The notes beneath the pieces are model-generated. The model worked only from the letters and a program-made list of their open reading frames with translations, made no database searches and was not told the DNA's origin. 64,000 nucleotides of DNA from an uncultured Muribaculaceae bacterium (GTDB lineage: Bacteria > Bacteroidota > Bacteroidia > Bacteroidales > Muribaculaceae): NCBI GenBank assembly GCA_947629175.1, contig CANRCT010000008.1, positions 1 through 64,000 of the forward strand. The letters are read 5' to 3'. The position numbers and the translations under genes were made by a program. This document shows positions 7,130 to 15,591 of this stretch, piece by piece. Position 1 is the stretch's first letter. Each line of letters opens with the position of its first letter.

Positions 7130-10100
7130 ATGCCATCGACATCCTCACCGCAAGACAGCTGCACGCACAAATCAGGCGACGGACACCTACCGACCGGCAC
7201 AGACTCTCTTATCGGCCGCAGCATCGGCAACCTGCCGTTCACCATGGCCAATCCCCTCTCACGATCGGAACAGGCCCGCGCCGATGGCGACTACAAGGAG
7301 GCGCTCATCAACCTCCTCGACTTCTTCGAAATGACCGTACAGTGGCTTAACTGCTACCTGATCGCCCGGCTGTCGGAGATGATGCCTCAGGCCGACGGAG
7401 CCGCCAGAAAAGCGCTACAGCGCACTGTCGGCACCATCGACGCCAAGCGACCGCTGTCGTTCGGCGACCACGTCAATGAACTCCTCCATCAGCTCATGAC
7501 AGCCGCCGTGCGCATGACGCCCGGCGATCCGCTCGTCAAGGCTCTCTCGGCCCATGTTGTATCATCGCGATTCAACATCCTTGCCGGATCAGCCCGGCAA
7601 AGAGGAGTGGTGAAAGTGCGCAACGACTTCAAGGGCCACAGCACTTCGCTCGCCCAGACCTTCTATCGTCAGGCGCTCGAAAGCCTCTCGCCACACCTGC
7701 AGGCCATGCTGCTCGGACTTGAACCGCTCCACAGATACTCATTCTTCGCCGCCGACCATGCAGGCCGTCTGCTCGACGCCCGATGCAGCGGCGACACCCT
7801 TGCGCCCGCAGGCATCGACACGCCACGCGAACCGGGCCATTATTATGTAGAGACCGACGACGGCTGTCTGTGCGACCTGTGGCCGCTGGCCATCGTCAGC
7901 TACGAAGGCTACATATTCCTGTTTCAGACACTGAAAGACGACAGTGTATGCTACGAGTCTTCAAGCCAGATGGTCCACCGTTTCGAGACTGAAGAATTCA
8001 ACGCCCCGATGGATGCGGCTCTGGGACGCATACTGCCGTCGTTCGACGTGGCCCGCGAGGCCAACTGGCAGGAGATCACGGCCGCTTCCGCCGAGCATTC
8101 CCGGGCGTATCTGCTGCAGGTGCAGAAAGAGAAGAAATTCAGCAGCGAACTATTTGTCGACCGACGCGAACTGAGCGCCACCTTCAGGCGGTTTGTCAGC
8201 GATCCGTCGCGCACACTCCTCGCACTGCCCGGAGAGGCCGGACAAGGGAAAACCAACCAGCTGTGTCACTGGACATCAGAACTGTTGCGCGACGGCAAAG
8301 CGGTGATGATATTCAACTGCTCCGAACTCGGCGCCCGCGGACTGCCGGCCATGATGCGCGACATACTCCACACAAGCCGGCGGCGCAGCATAGAGAAAGT
8401 GCTCGAATCGCTCCACTCCAAAGCCGATGAGGCAGGCGAAAACATCTTTTTTCTTTTCGACGCCCTCAACGAATGTCTCAGCTATACGCTCGACGACGGC
8501 TCGGCCGACAGCGACGGCCCCGCAGCCCTGTTCCGCGATATAGTCAGGCTCCTCGTCCGTACCGACCGCCCGCGCTTCAAGGTAGTGGCTACGTGCCGCA
8601 GCTTTACGTGGGAAAACAGCATAGTACCCGCCGTCCGCCCAGATCCGCAGCTGAATTACAAACCTGAGGACAGCGACGGATACAGCGTCGGAGGATTCAG
8701 CGCCGAGGAGACCAAGGAAGCCTACCGTATCTACGGCAAGCTCTACCAGATGGGGTCGGAATTCGACGCAATCGACCCCAGGATACTGCTGCGACTGCGC
8801 GATCCGCTGACACTGAAATATGCCTGCGGCAACAATGTCGGCAAGCCCTTCAAGGATGATCCCGGCGAATTCACTTCGATAAGACTCTTCGCCACCATGA
8901 CCGACGACATCCGCCACAGGTCGTTTGCCGGACGCCTCCAGTGCATGCTTCTCGACGAACTTGCCGACCGCCTGTTGCAGAGCTATCTCTCCGGCGAGCC
9001 CTCCAGCCATATCCCCGCCCCGGCGCTGCGGCAGGCGTTGACCGACGACGCTTCGCCCCTCCACCGGCTCGCCACGATGATCTACAGTCAGTCAGGCGGC
9101 GTCAGCGTAGCCTACGCGGAACTGCTCCGCAACCCCGAGCGGCCGATTCTCAAGGAGAGCGTGCGTACGCTTGCGGGAGGCGAGCGCTCCACGGTAGTGG
9201 AATTCATCTACGAGCGCTTTCTCGAATACGCCCTGTGCATGGCCTTCAGGCGGCGGTTCGCCCCTCAATGCCCCATGGCCGCAGACTATCTCGCCGTGCT
9301 CGACAGCGTCGACGCCAATGTGGTGCTGTTAGGAGCGCTCCGCAACTCCATGCTCATGGATATCGCCGAAGGCCGATACGACACCCTGCTGGAACTGATA
9401 GGACAACACAGCACGCGCACCGACGTGATGCAGCTCACCAACGACGTCATCGACGTGCTTATCCGCGAGAACTACGAGCCTCAGCTCTTCACGCTCCAGC
9501 AGCGGATGCTCGACGCCATGCCCGACGACGGCACACTGATAGAGAACTACAACGACACCCAGCGGCGCATCGCGGCAGCAGAGGCCACTCCCGAACTGAT
9601 TGCGGCCCACCGGAGCCTCAGCGCACGCCTGGCACCGGTGAAACGCCTCAGATCGGCAGCCTCTGTATCGCTCGCCAACATGCTGCTCAGCGACTATTTC
9701 AACGAGGATCTCTACGCCGTCAGTCCGTTGCAGCTCATGTGGAGGCTGATGGAGGACAGCATCACCGACGTCAGCGACGAGGCATGCAAACAGGCCTATT
9801 ATCTTTCACGCCGCCGCTTCACCCGGGGAGGTGCTCCGCTGCGCGAGAACCTGACAGCCCGGATCGTGCGCGAAATGTTTGCCGACATTCAGTCGCGCAG
9901 CATACCCGCCAATCTGACTGGACGGCGCCGACGGCGCAGGATGATACGTTTCATAGAGACAGGCGTGAGGCTCGCAGTGCTCCTGATCATCGACGCATGC
10001 ATGGCACCGCAGCCCGACGACGCACTCGCGTCCGACATGCTGGCACGGATCCGCGGCATCGCCTCATACGCCACCATGCGGTTTGCCGTCGTACGCCTCG

Positions 10101-11314
10101 CCATGCCGTTTCTGCAGACCGTGATGCGACGGCAGATCACATTTCAGAGCGAATACGTCAACAACGCCATCGAATATATGAGCTATTGGGACGACAGCGT
10201 GGTACCTCCCGAATCAGGCGAAGAAGGGATCTGGAGCCGTCCGCTTCTTGGCGAAGCGATGCGTTTTGTCGGGCATTACGGACGCGTCAGCCGCGGACTG
10301 ACCGACGGAGCCGACGAGGCTGCCGAATTCGCCGCATGCGCTCCTGCCGTAATCGACGCCTACCGCCGCGGATGCAGCTTCTCATATTTCGTGCTTGAAC
10401 GGATTCTCGTAGTGATGGGGACGGCCTCCTGGGCCAACATACGCCCCCTGATAACAAGTCTGCTCGACCCGTCGCACCGTCGCGGCCCCTGGAGCGACTA
10501 TTCGCAGATGTCGATACTCTACGTGCTCTATCAGGTGCAGAAGCACTCCGCGGCCGACAACCCCGAGATACTTGACATCTACACCCGCGAGGCAGCCGAC
10601 TGGACCCGCCGGTGCCGCGGCCGGTTCAAAGGGCGCAACAGCGAGAAGGCCAATCCCACCGGGCTCTACAAGCGCAATGTCATGAACTGGTATGGGGCCG
10701 TCTACTGCTGTCACACAGGCGACGGGACTGCCCGCGTCGGCGACACCCGCTGCGCGCCGCTTTTCTACGAGCTCATCGACCAGGCTATCGCGTCAGACGA
10801 CCGCGAGATGCTACTGCATCTGCTCGACAGCATCTCCGAAATGATAGGCGACTGCGGACTGATCGAACTGCCTCTGCAGCTCATGCGCCACATACTTGGC
10901 TCCTACGGCAGAGCCGAGGATGTCAGGCGCATTGACGCGGCTCCGTCAGCCAATCCTGCGCACGATGGAAAGACCCTCGTCAAACAGGCCGGCCTCGTGC
11001 TAAGCATGGCCCACCGTTACTTCCCGGCCCGCACGCGCCGGTTTCTTCAGAGCGAGCTCGCCGGTCTGTCATTCCCCGGAGTAGCCACCTACCGGGAGGA
11101 GATACTCGGCAATATCGGCGACACCGAGAAACTTAGCGACCTCTTCACCTACCGTTTCGGCAACTTTCTCATGTGGTCGCTGCTCAACAGCGAGGCCGTC
11201 GACAGATTCGCCACCGAGGCCATCTGTGCCGCGCCGGGATCGCGCGACTGCTTTCAATGGTATGACAACGTGGTGCGCATTCTCTGCCGCCATCTATTCA
11301 ATATAAAGATATGA
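7130..11314 (+). CDS. Large HEPN-NACHT (STAND NTPase) protein, candidate defence or stress sensor-effector
   Basis: 1394 residues if translation starts at ATG 7130; ATG 7244 is an alternative. Residues about 50-200 are helical and contain VRNDFKGHST: R164-N-x4-H170 fits the RX4-6H catalytic motif of HEPN ribonucleases, with Asn after the Arg as is usual. A beta-rich linker follows (about 205-310). An NTPase has Walker A LPGEAGQGKT (codons at 8231-8254), Walker B NIFFLFDALNEC and a sensor-like VVATCRS, the NACHT/STAND pattern. The last 850 residues are mostly helical, like the sensor arm of STAND proteins, with no repeat I can name. In known families such fusions detect a trigger, oligomerise and release the effector. 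That role here is inference. The stop overlaps the start of the next gene (ATGA). Confidence 0.75.
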   Translation: MPSTSSPQDSCTHKSGDGHLPTGTDSLIGRSIGNLPFTMANPLSRSEQARADGDYKEALINLLDFFEMTVQWLNCYLIARLSEMMPQADGAARKALQRTVGTIDAKRPLSFGDHVNELLHQLMTAAVRMTPGDPLVKALSAHVVSSRFNILAGSARQRGVVKVRNDFKGHSTSLAQTFYRQALESLSPHLQAMLLGLEPLHRYSFFAADHAGRLLDARCSGDTLAPAGIDTPREPGHYYVETDDGCLCDLWPLAIVSYEGYIFLFQTLKDDSVCYESSSQMVHRFETEEFNAPMDAALGRILPSFDVAREANWQEITAASAEHSRAYLLQVQKEKKFSSELFVDRRELSATFRRFVSDPSRTLLALPGEAGQGKTNQLCHWTSELLRDGKAVMIFNCSELGARGLPAMMRDILHTSRRRSIEKVLESLHSKADEAGENIFFLFDALNECLSYTLDDGSADSDGPAALFRDIVRLLVRTDRPRFKVVATCRSFTWENSIVPAVRPDPQLNYKPEDSDGYSVGGFSAEETKEAYRIYGKLYQMGSEFDAIDPRILLRLRDPLTLKYACGNNVGKPFKDDPGEFTSIRLFATMTDDIRHRSFAGRLQCMLLDELADRLLQSYLSGEPSSHIPAPALRQALTDDASPLHRLATMIYSQSGGVSVAYAELLRNPERPILKESVRTLAGGERSTVVEFIYERFLEYALCMAFRRRFAPQCPMAADYLAVLDSVDANVVLLGALRNSMLMDIAEGRYDTLLELIGQHSTRTDVMQLTNDVIDVLIRENYEPQLFTLQQRMLDAMPDDGTLIENYNDTQRRIAAAEATPELIAAHRSLSARLAPVKRLRSAASVSLANMLLSDYFNEDLYAVSPLQLMWRLMEDSITDVSDEACKQAYYLSRRRFTRGGAPLRENLTARIVREMFADIQSRSIPANLTGRRRRRRMIRFIETGVRLAVLLIIDACMAPQPDDALASDMLARIRGIASYATMRFAVVRLAMPFLQTVMRRQITFQSEYVNNAIEYMSYWDDSVVPPESGEEGIWSRPLLGEAMRFVGHYGRVSRGLTDGADEAAEFAACAPAVIDAYRRGCSFSYFVLERILVVMGTASWANIRPLITSLLDPSHRRGPWSDYSQMSILYVLYQVQKHSAADNPEILDIYTREAADWTRRCRGRFKGRNSEKANPTGLYKRNVMNWYGAVYCCHTGDGTARVGDTRCAPLFYELIDQAIASDDREMLLHLLDSISEMIGDCGLIELPLQLMRHILGSYGRAEDVRRIDAAPSANPAHDGKTLVKQAGLVLSMAHRYFPARTRRFLQSELAGLSFPGVATYREEILGNIGDTEKLSDLFTYRFGNFLMWSLLNSEAVDRFATEAICAAPGSRDCFQWYDNVVRILCRHLFNIKI

Positions 11315-12156
11315 AACCAAAGACACTCGCACTTATCGGAGCAGGCACCGCCTGCATAGCGCTCGGCTACGCGGCATGGTGTGCCGCGCCCGGAATATTC
11401 GTCGGCAAAGGAGTCAGCCCGGAGCGCGCCCGGCGCCTGACTGTCGTGGCCCATCGCGGAGGAGCCGGCATAGCCCCGGAAAACACACTCGCGGCGATGG
11501 AATGCGGCATAGCCTCTGGCGCCGACATGCTGGAGATAGACATACATCAGACTGCCGACGGCATTCTGGTAGTATGTCACGACCCGACAGTCGACCGCAC
11601 GACCGACGGACACGGGAAGATCTCCCGGATGACGCTCCGGGAGATCCGGGAGCTGCACATCGTGGACAAATGCGGAAAGGTGACCGACCAGCATATTCCG
11701 ACACTCGACGAAGTGATGGCTCTGGTAGGCGACCGCGCCCGGCTGCTTATCGAGGTCAAGCATGCGCGCGGAGAATATCCCGGCATTGAACGCCGCCTGG
11801 TCGAGACGATCCGCAGCCACGAAGCCGAGGAGAGGGTGACTGTGCAGAGCTTCAACGACGAAGTGTTGCTGACCACACATAAACTCGCTCCCCGACTGCG
11901 TCTTGAAAAACTGCTGATATGCCGCATGCGCGGATTGCCGCTGATCATCGACACCGGCCTCTCGCGGTTTGACTATGACAGATACAGCCACGTGTCTTCG
12001 TTTAATTTCTATTCAGGAGCGGTCACACGCGGCCTGATCGACGACATGCACGCCCACGGCAAGGAAGTCAAGATATGGACCCTCGACTCTCCGGCATCCG
12101 CTCCCGATCTTCCTGTCGACGGGATCATCACCGACCGCCCCGACCTGTGGCGCTGA
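11311..12156 (+). CDS. Glycerophosphodiester phosphodiesterase family protein
   Basis: 281 residues. An N-terminal hydrophobic segment (LALIGAGTACIALGYAAWCA) is a signal peptide or anchor, so the enzyme probably faces the periplasm. The GDPD TIM-barrel motifs are present: VVAHRGGAGIAPENT, MLEIDIHQTADG and VCHDPTVDRTTDG, giving the catalytic His pair and Glu/Asp metal ligands. Later strands end in WTLD and DGIITDRPD. Known enzymes hydrolyse glycerophosphodiesters to glycerol-3-phosphate and an alcohol. It starts inside the stop of the HEPN-NACHT gene (ATGA at 11311-11314), so the two are probably co-translated. Whether this pairing has meaning is unclear. Confidence 0.88.
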   Translation: MKPKTLALIGAGTACIALGYAAWCAAPGIFVGKGVSPERARRLTVVAHRGGAGIAPENTLAAMECGIASGADMLEIDIHQTADGILVVCHDPTVDRTTDGHGKISRMTLREIRELHIVDKCGKVTDQHIPTLDEVMALVGDRARLLIEVKHARGEYPGIERRLVETIRSHEAEERVTVQSFNDEVLLTTHKLAPRLRLEKLLICRMRGLPLIIDTGLSRFDYDRYSHVSSFNFYSGAVTRGLIDDMHAHGKEVKIWTLDSPASAPDLPVDGIITDRPDLWR

Positions 12157-12174
12157 ATGCCGGGGCGGTTTCTG
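12134..12174 (+). terminator. Stem-loop at the end of the GDPD gene
   Basis: ACCGCCCCG at 12134-12142 pairs with CGGGGCGGT at 12161-12169, followed by TTCT. The left arm lies inside the coding sequence. The loop is long (18 bases), so this is a weak call. Confidence 0.35.
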
Positions 12175-12297
12175 CAGGGCCCGACAGCCCGCCACGGAGT
12201 GAAGCGGCCTAAAAAAGTCAGAAATGTATTTTTCGGCAAAAAATCACGAAAAATTTGCAACTTATAGAAATATTGGCTACATTCGCTCTGTAAATCA

Positions 12298-12305
12298 TAC
12301 CTTTG
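12298..12305 (+). promoter_or_regulatory. Promoter of the glycogen metabolism operon
   Basis: TACCTTTG (-7) with a TTG at 12273-12275 about 22 bases upstream as the -33 element; 27 bases before ATG 12333. Confidence 0.65.
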
Positions 12306-12332
12306 GAAATTTTACCTTAACAATACAATAAC

Positions 12333-14279
12333 ATGAGCTACTTGAAATTTGATAAAAACCTCATGATTAATCTGGAGCAAAGCCTCATGAAAGAGATGCT
12401 CCGCACCAATCAGTCAGGTGCTTATCATTGTACTTCGGTGGTAGACTGCAACACCCGCAAACAGCACGGCATGCTCGTAATCCCCATCCCCGAGATGGGC
12501 AATTCGTCACATGTGCTCCTGTCGTCGCTCGACTGCACTGTAATCCAGCACGGCGCGGAGTTCAATCTCGGACTCCACCGCTACAGTGGCGGCGTCTACA
12601 GCCCCAACGGACACAAATACATCCGTGAGTTTGACTGCGAGAGCGTGCCGCGTACCACCTACCGCGTGGGAGGAGTGATCCTCACCAAGGAGAAGATGTT
12701 CATCTCCCACGAAAACCGCATCCTGGTGCGCTACACTCTCGTAGAGGCGCACTCCCCCACAACCCTGCGCTTCCGCCCCATGCTCGCCTTCCGCGAGGCC
12801 AACGCCCTCGTGATGGCCAACGACGCCATCAACACCCAGGTCGACGAGGCCCCCAACGGAGTGAGCTGCTGTCTCTATCAGGGCTACCCGAGGCTCTTCA
12901 TGCAGTTCAACCACAAACCCGAATGGCACTATCAGCCCAACTGGTACAACGGCTTCGAATATCTCAAGGATCTGGAGCGCGGAGTGCCCTACACGGAAGA
13001 TCTCTGGGTGCCAGGCTATTTTGACATACCTATTAAAAAAGGAGAGTCGATCATATTCTCGGCCGGCGTAAGCGAAGTGTCGCCGCGCTCGCTCAGCAAG
13101 ATGTACGAGACGGAAATCGCCACACGCACCTGCCGCACGTCGTTCTTCAACTGTCTGAAAAACGCCGTCAAGCAGTGTTATTTCAAGGACAAGGACGGAA
13201 TGTTCCTCCTCTCGGGATACCCATGGGGCAAAGTGCTCGCGCGCAACACCTTCATGGCGCTTCCCGGGGCCACCATTGCCATCAACCACCGCGAGGATTT
13301 CGAGGCCATCATGGAAAGCGGACGGCAGGCGCTCGTCCACTTCATGAACACCGGCGAGCTCTCGCCCCGCATCAGCGGCATCGATCTCCCCGACATACCT
13401 CTCTGGTGCGTCTGGGCGCTTCAGCAATATGCCAAAGCCTACGGCAAGGACGACACCGTCAAGCGCTACCTCCCCTTCATCAGGGAGATCATGGAGTATA
13501 TCCTGTCCAACCGTCACCCCAACCTGCGGGTGGAGGACAACGGACTGGTCTACTCCATCGGCACAGCCACGCCGGTCACCTGGATGAACGCATCGCTCTA
13601 CGGACGTCCGCTCGTGCCTCGTTCAGGCTACATGGTGGAATTCAACGCGCTCTGGTATAACGCGCTGATGTGGTGCGCCGCTCTCACCGAGGAACTGCCC
13701 GAGGCCGAGGCTCCGCAGCGCCAGCTCTGGATCGACACGGCCGAAAAGCTCAAATACGCGTTCATCGACACCTTCCTCAACGACTACGGCTATCTCTACG
13801 ACTACGTCAACGGCACGTATGCCGACCCGTCGGTGCGCCCCAACATGGCCGTGGCCATCGGCCTCGACTACTCGCCGCTCGACCGCCGTCAGCGCAAAGG
13901 AGTGCTCGATGTCGTCACCCGCGAGCTCCTCACCCCCAAGGGACTGCGCACGCTGTCGCCGAAGAGCTTCGGCTACCGTCCGTTCTACCTCGGTTCGCCC
14001 GAAGAGCGCGAGATGGCGCTCCACAACGGCCCCGCACGCCCATGGCTCTTCGGCTTCTACGCCGACGCCTATCTGCGCGTGTTCGGAGTGAGCGGCGTCG
14101 GATATCTCGACCGCATGCTCATCGGCTACGAGGACGAGATGACCAACCAGTGCATCGGATCACTCTCGCAGCTCTACGACGGCAACCCGCCGTTCTCGGG
14201 CCGCGGAGCCATCAGCCATGTCACCAACATCGCTGAGATACTCCGCACGCTCACCACACTCAAGAAATTCAACATGTAA
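12333..14279 (+). CDS. Glycogen debranching enzyme (amylo-alpha-1,6-glucosidase)
   Basis: 648 residues. The N-terminal half (to about 290) matches the GDE_N beta-sandwich domain: TNQSGAYHCTSVVDCNTRKQ, HGMLVIP and ESVPRTTYRVGGV. The C-terminal half is the GDE_C (alpha/alpha)6 barrel: LSGYPWGKVLARNTFMALPG, SYMV-type GYMVEFNALWYNAL, PRSG and a final RPWLFGFYADAYL. No GH13 domain is present, so this is the short bacterial type that removes alpha-1,6 branches rather than the bifunctional eukaryotic enzyme. It is the first gene of a three-gene operon with a GT4 (16 bases on) and a GH57 enzyme, the usual Bacteroidota arrangement for glycogen turnover. Confidence 0.9.
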   Translation: MSYLKFDKNLMINLEQSLMKEMLRTNQSGAYHCTSVVDCNTRKQHGMLVIPIPEMGNSSHVLLSSLDCTVIQHGAEFNLGLHRYSGGVYSPNGHKYIREFDCESVPRTTYRVGGVILTKEKMFISHENRILVRYTLVEAHSPTTLRFRPMLAFREANALVMANDAINTQVDEAPNGVSCCLYQGYPRLFMQFNHKPEWHYQPNWYNGFEYLKDLERGVPYTEDLWVPGYFDIPIKKGESIIFSAGVSEVSPRSLSKMYETEIATRTCRTSFFNCLKNAVKQCYFKDKDGMFLLSGYPWGKVLARNTFMALPGATIAINHREDFEAIMESGRQALVHFMNTGELSPRISGIDLPDIPLWCVWALQQYAKAYGKDDTVKRYLPFIREIMEYILSNRHPNLRVEDNGLVYSIGTATPVTWMNASLYGRPLVPRSGYMVEFNALWYNALMWCAALTEELPEAEAPQRQLWIDTAEKLKYAFIDTFLNDYGYLYDYVNGTYADPSVRPNMAVAIGLDYSPLDRRQRKGVLDVVTRELLTPKGLRTLSPKSFGYRPFYLGSPEEREMALHNGPARPWLFGFYADAYLRVFGVSGVGYLDRMLIGYEDEMTNQCIGSLSQLYDGNPPFSGRGAISHVTNIAEILRTLTTLKKFNM

Positions 14280-14294
14280 TCCCTCTAACGCTCC

Positions 14295-15551
14295 ATGAAA
14301 GCTCTAATGTTCGGGTGGGAATTCCCGCCCCATATCCTCGGCGGACTCGGCACCGCCAGCTACGGACTCACAAAAGGAATGTGGGAGTGTGGCGACATGG
14401 ACATCACATTTGTCATACCCAAGCCCTTCGGCGACGAGGACAAGTCGTTCGCTCACATCGTCGGCGCCTCGCAGGTGCCCATCGCATGGCGCGACGTCAA
14501 CCGCGACTATGTAGAGCAGCGTATCGGCAAGCTGATGGATCCCGACCTCTACTTCCGGCTGCGCGACCATATCTACGCCGACTTCAACTACATGCGCACC
14601 AACGATCTCGGATGCCTCGAATTCTCGGGCCGCTATCCCGACAACCTGCTCGAAGAGATCAACAACTACTCCATCGTGGCCGGAGTGGTGGCGCGCACGC
14701 TCGACTTCGACATCATCCACTCCCACGACTGGCTGACATATCCGGCCGGCATCCACGCCAAGCAGGTCACCGGCAAGCCTCTGGTGATCCACGTGCATGC
14801 CACGGAGTTTGACCGCTCGCGCGGCAAGCCCAACCCGACGGTGTTCGGCATCGAGAAGGACGGCATGAACCACGCCGACCACATCATGACCGTCAGCAAC
14901 CACACTCGCGACATCGTCATCAACAACTACGGCGTCGATCCCGCCAAGGTGACCACCGTGCACAACGCCGTCACCCCGCTCACCGACGAGCAGAAGGATG
15001 TGCCCGAACACAAGTCGAAGGACAAGGTAATCACCTTCCTTGGCCGCATCACCATGCAGAAAGGTCCGGAATACTTCGTCGAGGCTGCCGCAAAGGTGCT
15101 GAAAAACAACCACAACGTGCGCTTCGTGATGGCCGGATCAGGCGACATGATGGACAAGATGATACAGCTCGCCGCAGAGCGCGGCATAGCCGACCGCTTC
15201 CACTTCCCCGGATTCCAGCGGGGCAAGCAGGTCTACGAAATGCTCAAGGCGAGCGACGTATACGTGATGCCCTCCGTCTCCGAGCCGTTCGGCATATCGC
15301 CTCTGGAGGCCATGCAGATGGGATGCCCCTCGATCATCTCCAAGCAGAGCGGATGCGCCGAGATACTCGACAATGTAATCAAGACCGACTACTGGGATAT
15401 CGACGCCATGGCCGACGCCATGAACGCCATCATCACCTACCCGGCCATGTACGAGCAGCTGCGGCAGGACGGCCTTGAGGAGGTCAACAAGATCACCTGG
15501 GACAAAGCCGGACAGAAAGTGATCGACATCTACAAGCGCTACGTGCATTGA
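14295..15551 (+). CDS. GT4/GT5-type glycosyltransferase, probable glycogen synthase
   Basis: 418 residues with a GT-B fold. The N-terminal domain begins MKALMFGWEFPPHILGGLGT, the glycine-rich acceptor/nucleotide loop of starch and glycogen synthases. It has HSHDWLTYPAGI and IHVHATEFDRS. The C-terminal nucleotide-sugar domain shows TFLGRITMQKGPEYFVEAA and the E-x7-E motif in SVSEPFGISPLEAMQMG. Flanked by a debranching enzyme and a GH57 enzyme, it most likely elongates alpha-1,4-glucan; the exact donor (ADP- or UDP-glucose) cannot be read from the sequence. Confidence 0.85.
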   Translation: MKALMFGWEFPPHILGGLGTASYGLTKGMWECGDMDITFVIPKPFGDEDKSFAHIVGASQVPIAWRDVNRDYVEQRIGKLMDPDLYFRLRDHIYADFNYMRTNDLGCLEFSGRYPDNLLEEINNYSIVAGVVARTLDFDIIHSHDWLTYPAGIHAKQVTGKPLVIHVHATEFDRSRGKPNPTVFGIEKDGMNHADHIMTVSNHTRDIVINNYGVDPAKVTTVHNAVTPLTDEQKDVPEHKSKDKVITFLGRITMQKGPEYFVEAAAKVLKNNHNVRFVMAGSGDMMDKMIQLAAERGIADRFHFPGFQRGKQVYEMLKASDVYVMPSVSEPFGISPLEAMQMGCPSIISKQSGCAEILDNVIKTDYWDIDAMADAMNAIITYPAMYEQLRQDGLEEVNKITWDKAGQKVIDIYKRYVH

Positions 15552-15591
15552 GCGCCACATTACCTTAAAAACAAAAAAACACGAAATAATC

